Origin: Moraxella pluranimalium
GTDB taxonomy: Bacteria > Pseudomonadota > Gammaproteobacteria > Pseudomonadales > Moraxellaceae
Assembly: GCF_002014825.1 (NCBI RefSeq)
Contig: NZ_MUYU01000009.1
Location: forward strand, 62,001-126,000
Reading direction: 5' to 3'
Length of the DNA: 64,000 nucleotides
The notes beneath the pieces are model-generated. The model was not told where the DNA came from. It searched no databases and saw nothing but the letters and a program-made list of their open reading frames with translations. Position numbers and translations under genes: made by a program. Shown one piece after another: positions 1 to 10,300 of this stretch. Within the stretch, counting starts at the first letter, position 1, and every line of letters begins with the position of its first letter.

Positions 1-52
1 TACAATGGTGGTGGGGTATAGTCGTTATTCATAATATTATTAAACCATTTAA

Positions 53-874
53 TTAAATTTGATAATTGTCAGTTGTGCCGTTGCCATCTTGCTGGTCGTC
101 TAGCACAGATAAATCATCTTTGCAGATGGATTTGATGGATTTTGGCTCAAAATTTGGGTCAAGGCGCTTCACCGCCGTCATCAGCTCGCAGATTTGCTTA
201 TCCTGGTCTTGGATATGCGCAAGTAAGGCAGCGATGCTTGATGCCACAGGGTCTTTGGCATTAGGCTTGAGTCCATAGGCGTTAAACAAATGCTCGGACT
301 GCGCTTGATGCTCGGTAGGGCTTGCTGGCTCTTCTTTGACAATCATACGAGCAGCACTACCGACCATCGTTGCGCCTGCTGGTACAGGCTTGACGACGAC
401 GGCATTTGAGCCGACTTTGGCGCCATCACCGACACTAAAGCCACCCAGAATCTTCGCCCCTGCACCGACGACGACATTATTACCCAGTGTTGGATGGCGT
501 TTTGCGCCTTTTTCCCACGACACGCCGCCCAGCGTCACGCCATGATAAAGCGTGACATCATCGCCAATCTCAGCAGTCTCGCCAATCACCACACCCATGC
601 CATGGTCAATAAAAAATCGCTTGCCAATCTTGGCGGCAGGGTGAATCTCAATGCCTGTGGTGCAGCGGCTAAAATGCGATAAGGCGCGTGCCAAGAATTT
701 TTGGTCGCACTGCCACAGGGCGTGTGCGCCGCGGTGCATGATGCGCGCATGGATGCCGGGATAGGTCAAGAGCACTTCGGCTTTGGTACGGGCAGCAGGG
801 TCTCGCTCTAGGACGGCTTGTACATCATCATTGATGGCGTTTTTTAGTTCGCTTAATTTGGCAAAAATCGACAT
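53..874 (-). CDS. cysE: Serine O-acetyltransferase CysE
   Basis: Transfers acetyl from acetyl-CoA to L-serine, giving O-acetylserine, the first step of cysteine synthesis in the cytoplasm. The left-handed beta-helix hexapeptide repeats lie at about residues 75-180, with the conserved [13 protein letters not shown] stretch that carries the catalytic His and CoA-binding loop. The N-terminal helical region is short, as in EpsC-type enzymes, and about 90 residues follow the helix. The last residue is Ile (ending NYQI). In known cysteine synthase complexes the terminal Ile of CysE inserts into the CysK active site, so the tail is probably functional. ATG start with an AGGA-like site just upstream. 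It follows trmJ after 141 bases and may be cotranscribed with it. Confidence 0.96.
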   Translation of the reverse strand: MSIFAKLSELKNAINDDVQAVLERDPAARTKAEVLLTYPGIHARIMHRGAHALWQCDQKFLARALSHFSRCTTGIEIHPAAKIGKRFFIDHGMGVVIGETAEIGDDVTLYHGVTLGGVSWEKGAKRHPTLGNNVVVGAGAKILGGFSVGDGAKVGSNAVVVKPVPAGATMVGSAARMIVKEEPASPTEHQAQSEHLFNAYGLKPNAKDPVASSIAALLAHIQDQDKQICELMTAVKRLDPNFEPKSIKSICKDDLSVLDDQQDGNGTTDNYQI

Positions 875-1015
875 GGTGGTTTTCCTAACTCATCTGCAAG
901 ATGTGAACATATTAGCGACGGCAAAGGGAATTATCAAGTCGCAATCGGGATATCAATGTGCAAAAAATTACTAAGCAAATCACGATAATCCGTCAGCAAT
1001 CCATCAACAAGACAA

Positions 1016-1903
1016 CTAGCCAATCATCTTATCCATCTTGGCAATCAGCGCACGAATCAGCGCATATTCTTTTTGGTCAAGCTGTAGCCGTGATGACAGC
1101 CGTGATAGGCGATGCGGTAGGTGTTTTAGGTCGTCATCGTGGGCAAGGTTGAGTTTTTTTAATAAGTCAATTACTGCGGTATTAAGGCTCGTCGCCTGCG
1201 CCTGATTGATGGCAGGTTCATCCCATTGCCCACGGATGGTGATGTCAAGCGGATGGGTGATTTGTGGTGCGCCTTGAGTTTGCTTGTTGGAGTAAATACC
1301 CTGTACGCTATTTGTCTGTGCATTACCATCACAAGGATGTGAAAAGTATGCATAGATATTGGCTGCAATCACCTGAATGGCACTGGCGACATTGAGTACC
1401 GGATAAGTAGGGTTGGCAGGGATTTGGATATGATAATCTGCTTTGGCAAGCTCGTCGTTGTTCAGCCCATGATTTTCACGACCAAATAAAATAGCAATGC
1501 GTGGCGTGATGGCGGTATCAATAGGCTTATCGGCAGATTTATCTTCTGCTGATACCTGCGCCGATAGGTGCTGCGCCATCATTGATGCAGCAAAGGCAGG
1601 CGTCACCACAGGGCGTGGCATCTGACGACTGCGAGCACTGGCAGCAAAAATCAGCGTACAATCAGCAAGCGCTTCATCAAGCGTCTCCGTGATGCGAGTA
1701 TTGGTCAAAATCTCTTGCGCCCCTGCGGCATTGGCAGTGCTGGTCTCATCAATCGGTAGGCGTGGATTGACCACCACCAAATCCGCCAAGCCCATCGTAT
1801 GTAGCGCACGAGCTGCCGAGCCGATATTGGCGGGCAAGGTGGTCTCAACCATCACAATGCGAATGCTAGGCAGATAATCAAGGTAGTCGTGCGTTTGGCT
1901 CAT
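1016..1903 (-). CDS. trmJ: tRNA (cytidine/uridine-2'-O-)-methyltransferase TrmJ
   Basis: SPOUT-family enzyme that 2'-O-methylates the nucleotide at position 32 of the tRNA anticodon loop using S-adenosylmethionine. Visible motifs are PANIGSAAR (residues 24-32, motif 1), GRENHGL (141-147) and IPANPTYPVLNVAS (161-174), which together form the trefoil-knot cofactor site. Lower-similarity segments at about 112-132 and 190-225 look like insertions compared with the compact core. A helical C-terminal domain follows. The gene starts 49 bases after dnaE stops on the same strand, so readthrough from dnaE is plausible. The ribosome-binding site is weak. Confidence 0.94.
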   Translation of the reverse strand: MSQTHDYLDYLPSIRIVMVETTLPANIGSAARALHTMGLADLVVVNPRLPIDETSTANAAGAQEILTNTRITETLDEALADCTLIFAASARSRQMPRPVVTPAFAASMMAQHLSAQVSAEDKSADKPIDTAITPRIAILFGRENHGLNNDELAKADYHIQIPANPTYPVLNVASAIQVIAANIYAYFSHPCDGNAQTNSVQGIYSNKQTQGAPQITHPLDITIRGQWDEPAINQAQATSLNTAVIDLLKKLNLAHDDDLKHLPHRLSRLSSRLQLDQKEYALIRALIAKMDKMIG

Positions 1904-1952
1904 AGGATGCTCTTTTGTTATTTTTTGGTGATTGATGGCTTTATTGATTAAT

Positions 1953-4900
1953 TTATCTAAAAATCACATTATCCACGCCAAGCACCGATTTGAGCTTGGC
2001 GATATTTTCTTCGCTTGGGAAAAGTCTAAATCGCTCATTGACATTGATACGGCTGATACTGCACTCATCATACAGATATAGGCTGATTGACACACAATAA
2101 TCTGCATGAGCGGTGCTTGGTGTATTCTCATCTTCTTGATCAAATTGATAAGCCAATGCCCGTGGCGGTGGGCTATTTTCTTTAAGAATACTAATCAGCG
2201 TATCGATTGCTTGGATGTCTTGGGATGGCACTTTGACATGGATTTCTTTGAGACGGCGTAGGCGTGCTTGCTCAATCGGCTCGGCAGCTTGTAAGCGTAG
2301 GAACAATCGCCCATCATCGCTCTCACGCACGCCCACTTTGGCGATGACGACATTGGCGATCTGCATGGTTTCAAGATTGCCTTTTTTGTCATATACAGGC
2401 TGATATTCTTCATCATAGGCGCTCACTTTTTTGCCTGCGGTGAGAATATGGCTAAATCGTGAAAAAGTATCATTATAACAGCTTAACTCAACACGGCCTT
2501 TGCCGTCATCGAGCTTGACCACCGTACGATCACCAAAGTGCGCCACATCAAAAATCACGCCGGCAATCTTACTACCGCCCTTAAAGCCGGTATCCGATAG
2601 ATTGAGCACGCTTGACACCGAAGTATAAAGCCCCGTCTCGCCACGATATTCATCGAGCGGATGACCAGTCAGATACAAGCCAAGCGTCTGCATCTCATAG
2701 CGTAGGCGGTCTTGGGCATTCCAATAGACATCTTCAAGATCAGGCGCAACCGCTAGGCTGTCATCAACTTCTTGGAATAAATCAAAAGTGCCTGATAGCT
2801 GGTTTTGGCGATTTTGGGTGGCGGCTGCCATCGCTTCGGGTAGCTGTCGCCATAGCCCACGGCGGATTTGATGGCTCAGATTGATACCATTGGCAAGATA
2901 CTGCGGCTTGAGCGTTTCTGCTAAAATATCAAAACAGCCTGCCTTAATCAGTGCTTCAAGCGAGCGTTTGCCGACTTTTTTAATGTCCACACGATTACAA
3001 AAATCATAAAGGTCTTTGAACGGCCCATCACGGCGAGCGGCGACGATGCTATTCACTGCTTCTTCGCCCACGCCCTTGACTGCACCGAGTCCATAGACGA
3101 TGGTTTTGCTGTCTCGTACGACGAATTTCCATTGGCTGTGATTGACGCTTGGCGGAATGACATCCAGCCCAAAGTTATCCGTACAATCACTTCTTAAGAA
3201 AACGACTTGGTCGGTATCATCCATCTCCGATGTCAATACCGCCGCCATAAATTCGGCAGGGTAGTAGTGCTTTAGATACGCCGTCTGGTAGGCAAGCACG
3301 CCATAGGCTGCCGAGTGCGATTTGTTAAAGCCGTAGCCTGCAAATTTTTCGACTAAATCAAAAATCGATGCCGCAAGCGCACCATCCACCCCTTGCTCAA
3401 TCGCACCATCTACAAAGGTCGAACGCTGTTTTGCCATCTCTTCGGGTTTTTTCTTACCCATCGCACGGCGTAGCATATCAGCGCCGCCGAGCGTATAGCC
3501 TGCCAGCACCTGCGCAATCTGCATCACCTGCTCTTGATAGACGATGACGCCATAAGTCGGCTCAAGCGCAGGCTGTAGCCATTCATGCTGAAAATTTGGG
3601 TCAGGGTAGGCGACTTCTTGGATGCCATGCTTGCGGTCAATAAAGTCCATCACCATGCCAGACTCGAGCGGGCCCGGGCGATATAGGGCACACATCGCAA
3701 TGATGTCTTCGATGTTTGATGGCTTAAGCTGTGCTAGGTATTTTTTCATCCCCGAGCTTTCTAGCTGGAATACCGCCGAAGTCTTGGCTTCTTGTAGCAC
3801 CGATTCATAGACATTCATGTCATCCAAGGGAAGTGTGTCAAGGTCAATCGGGTCAAGGTTTTGCGCCTTGCGAGTGGCGTTGATGTTGTCAATTGCTGCT
3901 TGAATGACCGTTAAGTTTCGCAGTCCCAAGAAGTCAAACTTCACCAAACCGACCGCTTCGACATCATCCTTATCAAACTGACTGACAGGATGACCTTCAT
4001 CATCACAATACACCGCACTAAAATCACTGATGCGATTGGGGGCAATCAGTACGCCACCTGCGTGCTTGCCGACATTGCGTGTCAAGCCTTCGAGTTTTTT
4101 TGCCATCTCCCAAATCTCGGTGATGGCTTCGTGGTCAGGGTTGTCTTCGTTGGTGACCAAATCTTTGAGCTGTGGCTCTTGCTCTAGCGCATCATCTAGG
4201 CTGATGCCAGGGGTTTTTGGAATCAGCTTTGAGATGCGATCGCCCATACCAAAGGGCTTGTCTTGGACACGAGTAACATCTCGCACCACCGCACGAGCCG
4301 CCATCGTACCAAAGGTGATGATTTGGCTGACCGCTTGGCGGCCATAAGTGCGTGCCACATAGTCGATGACACGGTCACGCCCTTCGATACAAAAGTCGAT
4401 ATCAAAGTCAGGCATCGACACACGCTCAGGGTTCAAGAACCGCTCAAACAGCAAATCATAACGCAAAGGGTCAAGGTCAGTGATGTTCAGCGCATATGCC
4501 ACAAGCGAACCTGCGCCCGAGCCACGCCCAGGCCCGACGGGTACGCCATTGGCTTTTGCCCAGCGGATAAAGTCCATAACGATAAGAAAATATCCTGGAA
4601 AACCCATTTTTAGGATAATGCCAAGCTCATATTCAAGCCGTTCATCATAAGGTTTGCGGATATCTGCCCAGTCATCGCCACGCTCAGCAGGCGGATAGAG
4701 TTTATCAAGGCGTTTATTGAGACCATCGGCGGATGTCTTACGAAAAAATGTCTCAATCGTATCGCCTTCGGGAATAGGAAAATCAGGCAAGACATTAATG
4801 CCAAGCGTGAGCGTAACATTACAACGAGATGCCAAGCGATTGGTATTTTCGATGACTTGTGGCAAATCAGCAAACAGCGCCGTCATCTCAGCTTGGGTCT

Positions 4901-5678
4901 TAAAATACTGCTCTTCGCTATAGATGCGTGGACGGTGGGAGTTGCCAAGCGTATAGCCACTAGCAATACACACACGGGCTTCGTGAGCATCAAAGTCGCT
5001 ACTGGTATCGACTTCTTTTGCGCCATCGCTTGGCTTGGGCGTAGCTTTCATAAAGCGTACATCATTATGGGCAATGATAGGGATGCCAAGCGCTGATGCT
5101 TGGATGATGGCCTGTTCATTAAAGCGGTTGTCTTGGTTGTGCGTGCGTTTGATACCCAGGTATAGTCTATCGCCAAACACCGCTTGCCATGCTTTGAGCG
5201 TCGCTTGGGCGTTCTCAGGGTGATTGCCCATCAGTGTCGTCGCCATCTCGGAGCGAGAAGTCAGCACCGCAATGATGCCATCATGTCGCTCAAACAGTGC
5301 TTGCTTGGTGATAATCGGCGTGACAACACTCACCGAGCCATTGTCATTCATCGGACGCATGGTATAGGCATCTGATACTAGGCGTAATAAGTTTTTGTAG
5401 CCATCATTATTCATGGCGTACAAAATCACGCTAAAGCGGTTCTCTTCATCTTCACGGCTGATGGCGTTGCCGATGACAAATTCAGTGCCGATGATTGGCT
5501 TGATGCCTGCGCCGATACACGCTTTATAGAACTTCACCACCGCAAACATATTGTTCCAGTCGGCAAGCGCAAGCGATGTCTGACCATCAGCTGCCGCCGC
5601 TTTGACCAGCTCTTTGATACGGATGATAGAATCGACAATGGCAAATTCGCTACGAACGCCCAAGTGTACAAATGACAT
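1953..5678 (-). CDS. dnaE: DNA polymerase III subunit alpha DnaE
   Basis: Catalytic subunit of the replicative polymerase. At 1241 residues it is somewhat longer than the E. coli protein (1160). An N-terminal PHP domain is followed by the C-family polymerase palm with GPGRGSGAGS (382-391), the PDFDIDFC motif whose D424 and D426 match the catalytic aspartates, and the later KFDFLGL motif that carries the third. An OB-fold region lies near the C-terminus. The PHP metal motif is degenerate: HLGVRSEFA stands where active PHP domains have H-x-H-x-H. Proofreading must therefore come from a separate epsilon subunit, as in E. coli. No clear ribosome-binding site precedes the ATG. Confidence 0.97.
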   Translation of the reverse strand: MSFVHLGVRSEFAIVDSIIRIKELVKAAAADGQTSLALADWNNMFAVVKFYKACIGAGIKPIIGTEFVIGNAISREDEENRFSVILYAMNNDGYKNLLRLVSDAYTMRPMNDNGSVSVVTPIITKQALFERHDGIIAVLTSRSEMATTLMGNHPENAQATLKAWQAVFGDRLYLGIKRTHNQDNRFNEQAIIQASALGIPIIAHNDVRFMKATPKPSDGAKEVDTSSDFDAHEARVCIASGYTLGNSHRPRIYSEEQYFKTQAEMTALFADLPQVIENTNRLASRCNVTLTLGINVLPDFPIPEGDTIETFFRKTSADGLNKRLDKLYPPAERGDDWADIRKPYDERLEYELGIILKMGFPGYFLIVMDFIRWAKANGVPVGPGRGSGAGSLVAYALNITDLDPLRYDLLFERFLNPERVSMPDFDIDFCIEGRDRVIDYVARTYGRQAVSQIITFGTMAARAVVRDVTRVQDKPFGMGDRISKLIPKTPGISLDDALEQEPQLKDLVTNEDNPDHEAITEIWEMAKKLEGLTRNVGKHAGGVLIAPNRISDFSAVYCDDEGHPVSQFDKDDVEAVGLVKFDFLGLRNLTVIQAAIDNINATRKAQNLDPIDLDTLPLDDMNVYESVLQEAKTSAVFQLESSGMKKYLAQLKPSNIEDIIAMCALYRPGPLESGMVMDFIDRKHGIQEVAYPDPNFQHEWLQPALEPTYGVIVYQEQVMQIAQVLAGYTLGGADMLRRAMGKKKPEEMAKQRSTFVDGAIEQGVDGALAASIFDLVEKFAGYGFNKSHSAAYGVLAYQTAYLKHYYPAEFMAAVLTSEMDDTDQVVFLRSDCTDNFGLDVIPPSVNHSQWKFVVRDSKTIVYGLGAVKGVGEEAVNSIVAARRDGPFKDLYDFCNRVDIKKVGKRSLEALIKAGCFDILAETLKPQYLANGINLSHQIRRGLWRQLPEAMAAATQNRQNQLSGTFDLFQEVDDSLAVAPDLEDVYWNAQDRLRYEMQTLGLYLTGHPLDEYRGETGLYTSVSSVLNLSDTGFKGGSKIAGVIFDVAHFGDRTVVKLDDGKGRVELSCYNDTFSRFSHILTAGKKVSAYDEEYQPVYDKKGNLETMQIANVVIAKVGVRESDDGRLFLRLQAAEPIEQARLRRLKEIHVKVPSQDIQAIDTLISILKENSPPPRALAYQFDQEDENTPSTAHADYCVSISLYLYDECSISRINVNERFRLFPSEENIAKLKSVLGVDNVIFR

Positions 5679-5774
5679 AGTTTATTTAAATAGATAAATT
5701 AATATAAATTGCAAAAGTGAATAGCTAACTTTTTTCAAGCTTATCAATCGGTATAAGTCTGATAGCATACCAAT

Positions 5775-5882
5775 TTAGCTTGGCAAAATTTGATTAAGCA
5801 GCACAAAGGCAATGATGGCAAAGCCAATGATTAACACCGCCAAGCGAAAAATGCGTGCCGTGCTCATCTGTGATTTAGACAT
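5775..5882 (-). CDS. Small single-span membrane protein, 35 residues
   Basis: A short open frame begins at ATG 5882, preceded by a strong AAGGAAG site seven bases away. This start is better than a longer reading frame that has no ribosome site. The product has a basic N-terminus (MSKSQMSTARIFR) followed by about 18 hydrophobic residues (LAVLIIGFAIIAFVLLNQ), which predicts one inner-membrane helix with N-in topology. I do not recognise the family and assign no function. It lies upstream of dnaE on the same strand, 96 bases away. The good ribosome site and clean membrane helix argue that it is real. Confidence 0.55.
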   Translation of the reverse strand: MSKSQMSTARIFRLAVLIIGFAIIAFVLLNQILPS

Positions 5883-5990
5883 ACCGCTTCCTTTGTTAGA
5901 CAAATTGATGATTATAGCATGATTGCGTGGCTTTGGGTGGCTTATTGTGGTAATGCGCCCAAATTGCAACAAATGCTTTTGTTCGCCCAC

Positions 5991-6250
5991 CGGTCAATCG
6001 GCAAAATATATGGCAGCTCATTGTATTTGCGCTATAAATAGTATTTTTGTTATAAAATTACTATATATAACTTAAACTATTGATTTTATGTATAAAATGT
6101 TCATAAAATTAGCATAGAAATTTAACAAAACTAATTAGTCTTATGTAAATTTTACTATGCTAATTTGTTGCTTTGTGTTATAATGCTATTTTTATTCTTT
6201 CTGTAATGCAACACAACGATACATATAATTGAACGCTCCCGACGCTCCAA
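5991..6250. other. AT-rich intergenic spacer
   Basis: This stretch is markedly more AT-rich than its neighbours and has no convincing open frame. It contains the inverted repeat listed separately and several TATAAT-like hexamers, for example near 6178. It probably holds divergent promoters for the small membrane protein and for the methyltransferase. Confidence 0.5.
6106..6166. repeat. Inverted repeat, 12-base perfect arms
   Basis: The arm AAATTAGCATAG (6106-6117) is the exact reverse complement of CTATGCTAATTT (6155-6166), and the pairing continues imperfectly inwards through A/T bases. The centre is 37 bases. There is no GC-rich stem with a T-run, so it is not a standard terminator. A protein-binding site or the remnant of a mobile element is possible. 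Confidence 0.6.
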
Positions 6251-7183
6251 TTGTATCTTGAGTTTGCTAATTGGTTTGATTTAGCTAAGGAGTGTCAAAA
6301 GTTGACCAATCGTATTGATGATCTTCGTTGGGGAAGATTTGCTTTAATGGATTGCGACCTTGTAAGTGGTACTGCCAGACTGTTTGGCGAATGGTCGGAT
6401 GTTGAGATTGCATTTTTGCACACACTACTTGAGCCGACAGATAATATTATTGAAGTTGGCTCTAATCTTGGATTGCACGCCGTACCTTTGGCAAAAGCCA
6501 TACCACAAGGTGTGTTTATTGGTTTTGAGCCGCAACAAGTGATTTTTGAGCATCTGTCCACCAATCTTCGTTTGAATCAGCTGGATCATGCGCTGTGTTT
6601 TTGTCAGGGCGTAGGGGATAAGAATGCGTGGCTTGAAATTGAGACGTCAAATTATCAGACTCAATGGAATTATGGCAGTTTTTCTTTGGATAAAGGATTT
6701 TCAACCGAACATCAATTTCCAGCATCCACCCAAACGCAAAAGGTGCAAATTGTTACACTGGATACGCATCCGCAAGTTGCTAAGTTGCAACATCTCAAGT
6801 TGCTAAAAATGGATGCTGAAGGCTATGAAACTCGTGTGTTGGACGGTGCAAAATCGCTTATTAATCGCTTTCGCCCATTGATTTTTACCGAAATGCAACT
6901 TAAAGCGGGCGTGGATATTTGGCACAAAATGACTCAAATGGATTACGAGTGCTATTGGTTTGCATCGTGTCGTTACCAGTCCGATAACTATCGCCAGATA
7001 AAAGTAGAAGACTTGCCAAAAGGACAATTTTTTGAATTTGGATATGATACGAATGCAATTTGCATTCCCAAAGAGTTAGCTTTTAGTGTGCCGTCATATC
7101 TACAAAAAATACAAAGTGAGCACTTTGAAGGTGGTGGCATCACACTAAAAGCAATCACCAAGTCAGATATTTATGCAAATTAA
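6251..7183 (+). CDS. FkbM-family SAM-dependent methyltransferase
   Basis: A class I methyltransferase of the FkbM type. Members methylate sugar, polyketide or other hydroxyl groups; the substrate here is unknown. The SAM motif EVGSNLG lies at 68-74, an acidic residue that could contact ribose is in FEPQQ (92-96), and the family-typical LLKMDAEGYE follows in the middle of the protein. The start is uncertain. The frame is closed by a stop at 6230, and the only early initiation codon is TTG at 6251, without a ribosome site. The first ATG (6347) has GGGGAAG ten bases upstream, but it would remove conserved N-terminal residues. The gene stands alone between an AT-rich spacer and a strong terminator. 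Its codons look more AT-rich than those of the surrounding genes, so horizontal gain is plausible. Confidence 0.8.
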   Translation: MYLEFANWFDLAKECQKLTNRIDDLRWGRFALMDCDLVSGTARLFGEWSDVEIAFLHTLLEPTDNIIEVGSNLGLHAVPLAKAIPQGVFIGFEPQQVIFEHLSTNLRLNQLDHALCFCQGVGDKNAWLEIETSNYQTQWNYGSFSLDKGFSTEHQFPASTQTQKVQIVTLDTHPQVAKLQHLKLLKMDAEGYETRVLDGAKSLINRFRPLIFTEMQLKAGVDIWHKMTQMDYECYWFASCRYQSDNYRQIKVEDLPKGQFFEFGYDTNAICIPKELAFSVPSYLQKIQSEHFEGGGITLKAITKSDIYAN

Positions 7184-7197
7184 ACGTTGATATGCGC

Positions 7198-7240
7198 CAT
7201 GTTAAAAAGACAGACTGAATAAGCCTGTCTTTTTAACATG
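7198..7240 (+). terminator. Rho-independent terminator after the methyltransferase
   Basis: A perfect 16-base stem: CATGTTAAAAAGACAG (7198-7213) pairs with CTGTCTTTTTAACATG (7225-7240) around an 11-base loop. The T-run is inside the 3' arm. It separates the methyltransferase from recC. Confidence 0.85.
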
Positions 7241-7306
7241 TAACCGATATGGAAAATTGATAAAAATATCGGTACAATAAATTCATCCTTTTATTGTGCG
7301 ACTGCC

Positions 7307-10300
7307 ATGTTTTATATCACCCAATCCAATGATACGCAGATTTTATTAGACCGTTTAATCCAAATTTATCAAAGCCAAACCGCTGATGGACGACACACAT
7401 CACTGGGTGCACAAGTGTTTGCGCCGTTTACGGTGATTGTGCCATCGATGGTGCTTGGCGATTGGCTCACTAAGGCGGTGGCGAGCCAAATCGGTATCAG
7501 CACGCTGTTTACTGCACAGTTTTGGGGTCAATATCAGTGGCAGATGATTCAAAAAGTGCTCAAAATCGACGCCGAGCACAACGCCCAAATCGGTCGCAAT
7601 GACAGCTTAGAAGTCCCCGAAGTGGCGGTACTATCCGCATCAGTGATGCGTTGGCGATTGTTTGGATTTTTGAGTGCGATTGATAATAATCAGCTACATG
7701 AGATTTTAGATAATCACAATCATCCGCTTGAGTTTTTGTTAGCAACACTACATGATAAAAAGGCAGACACTTTGCCCGAGCACCGCATTTGGCAAGTCTG
7801 TGAAGAGCTGTCTGCGGTCTATGTGCGCTATCTGACCCATCGCCCCGAGTGGTTACACGCTTGGACACATGATGAGCCACTGCCGATGAGCGTCGATGCA
7901 ATGATAGCGCAAAAACAGCAATTTGCCACTGTCTTTGGCGATGATGCCGAGACACCCGAATGGCTAAGCCTGCATTATCACAAACTCGAAGCGCTGCTAC
8001 GCTATCTGTGGCGTTCGTTATTTGCACAGGTGTATGACTATCGTGAAGCCTTAGAACACCGATTTTGGCAGGTGCTGACAGGCGAGCGGGGCGATGCGGT
8101 GTATCATCTTGCCACAGGCGTATTGCCACAGGCGTTGTACTTATTTACTGTTCAGCAGATTCCGCTGGTTGAGTTACAATTTTTAAAGCGTTTATCGACA
8201 TTCATTGATGTGCATTTATTCCACTTTAATCCATCCAAGATGTTTTGGGCGGATATCGTCGATAAAAACTGGCTTGCCACACAGCGCATCATCAGACCCA
8301 ATACCGTTTATCTCAAAGATCACGGGCACAGCTTATTATCAAGATTAGGTAAAGAATCAAGAGAAACTTTTGCCATGCTTGCTGATATGTCAGGCGGTGA
8401 GTTTTATTATGAAAAACCATTGCAAGCAAGCTCAACGACTGATGATACCATCCGCCCGCATGATTGGCAGGTGGTGTGGTCGGATGAATTTCGTCAATTT
8501 GACAGCAGTCAAGGACTGCTCAATCAGCTCAAAAAAGACATTTTGATGCTTGATGAATCAGGCGTCAGCGATGAATGGCTTGGCGATGTACTGGATATAC
8601 TTCAAGACAAACAGCGAGCCAAAGGCATCATGACGCTTGACGACACAGCACGCTTGCCAAGCTTATCCATCCATGCTTGTCATAGCCTAAAAAGACAGCT
8701 TGAAATCGCACGTATCATGATTGCTCGCTATCTCAATGAGCCCAATGCCGACGGCAGTGCACGCCATCTATCCGATGTCGTGGTGTATCTGCCTGATGTC
8801 GCCGAAGCCGAATCGCTGATACGACTGGTGTTCGATGACGGGGTGGGTGTCGATGGCTTGTCATTGCCCGCCAAAATCACCGGCACGACCAATAAGACGA
8901 TTGATGAGCTGATGCAGGCAATTGCCGGGTTTTATACTTTGCTTGGCGGTCATGGCAGATTTTATTGCCAAGATGTCTATGACTGGCTGATGCTCCCTGC
9001 GATGTACCAAAGCTTTCACCTAAGCTTTGATGAGATGAGCCGAGCTTGCGAGCTACTTGCCCAAGCAGGTTTTCGACGGGGATTTGATGCACGGCATTTG
9101 GCACAGACGCTCGATGGCGATGATGTCGATTATCGTTATAGCTTTAGCTATGCTTTAGACCGCTTGGTACTTGGGCTACTCAATCCCGATGATGATACCA
9201 AGCCAAATAGCCTATTGTATCCATTTGACTGGCAAGCAGGGGCATTTGGCGAAGCGACGACACCGCTATCGGGTGTCAGCCTATCCGACCAAAAAATCAT
9301 CAGCGCCCTGTGCGCCATCCATGACGGGCTATCCGCTGTCTATGGGCAGTATCAGCAGGTGGACTTGGTGCAGACTTGGCTGGATAAAATCGAAACCGAT
9401 GTCATTGACCGCTATTTTGCCCATCTCAAAGACACGCCACAGATGCGAGCCATCTTTGAAGCCAAAAACAGCATCGCAGCGAGCCTACGAGCCAATAAAA
9501 ACTACCATAAGCACCTAAAAAACCATCACGAACATATCTTACAAAGCAATGATGAAATTAAGCTAAGCTTACAATTTGTCCTAGAGAGTATCAGTGCAAT
9601 GGTAGCAAATCAAGCCATCAGTGCCGAGCCTGCAGGCGTGATTACCTTTGCACGGTTTGGTGCACTGCGTAGTATTCCGTTTGGGCTGACTGTGATGCTG
9701 GGCATGAATTTATCCGCATTCCCACGCCAAGATACCGTACAACGGCTTGATCTGATGCGTGCAGGGCTACGCCGTCGTGGTGACCGCATGAACGAAGATG
9801 ATGACAATGGGGCGTTTTTGGATGCGATATTGTGTAGCCGTGATGCGTGTATGATTTTTTATGACAGCATTGCATCTGATGGCATTACTGAATTATTGCC
9901 GGCATCGCCCGTCAGTGAGTTATTAGAATTTTTGAAAAATGGCGTTGATTGGCAAACCAGTCTTGCCAAGGGCATCACTTGGATGGATGTCACATCCGAT
10001 GAGATTGGTTCTGCTATTGCCAAAGCCATGCCAAGCGTGGTTGAGCAGTATTTGGTTACACATCACGCCGCCACAAGCTTTGATGAGTCGTTATTTTATC
10101 AATCAGATGCCAAAGAGGTGATAGAACACGCCGAACAGCTTGAGAGTTATGTACATGACTTGCTCATGGCAAAAATACACACCCTCAAAGACGCTGAGCG
10201 AGCACGTCTCGTCCCAGCGCCACTTTGGCAATCGATTCGCACCATGCTCGATCAGCAAAGCGAACAGATGGCACAGCAAGCACTTGCCACATTCCCAAGT

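Noticed and set aside
7560..8129. 189-codon minus-strand frame inside recC
   Set aside because: It lies fully antisense to a well-supported recC and has no recognisable protein features.
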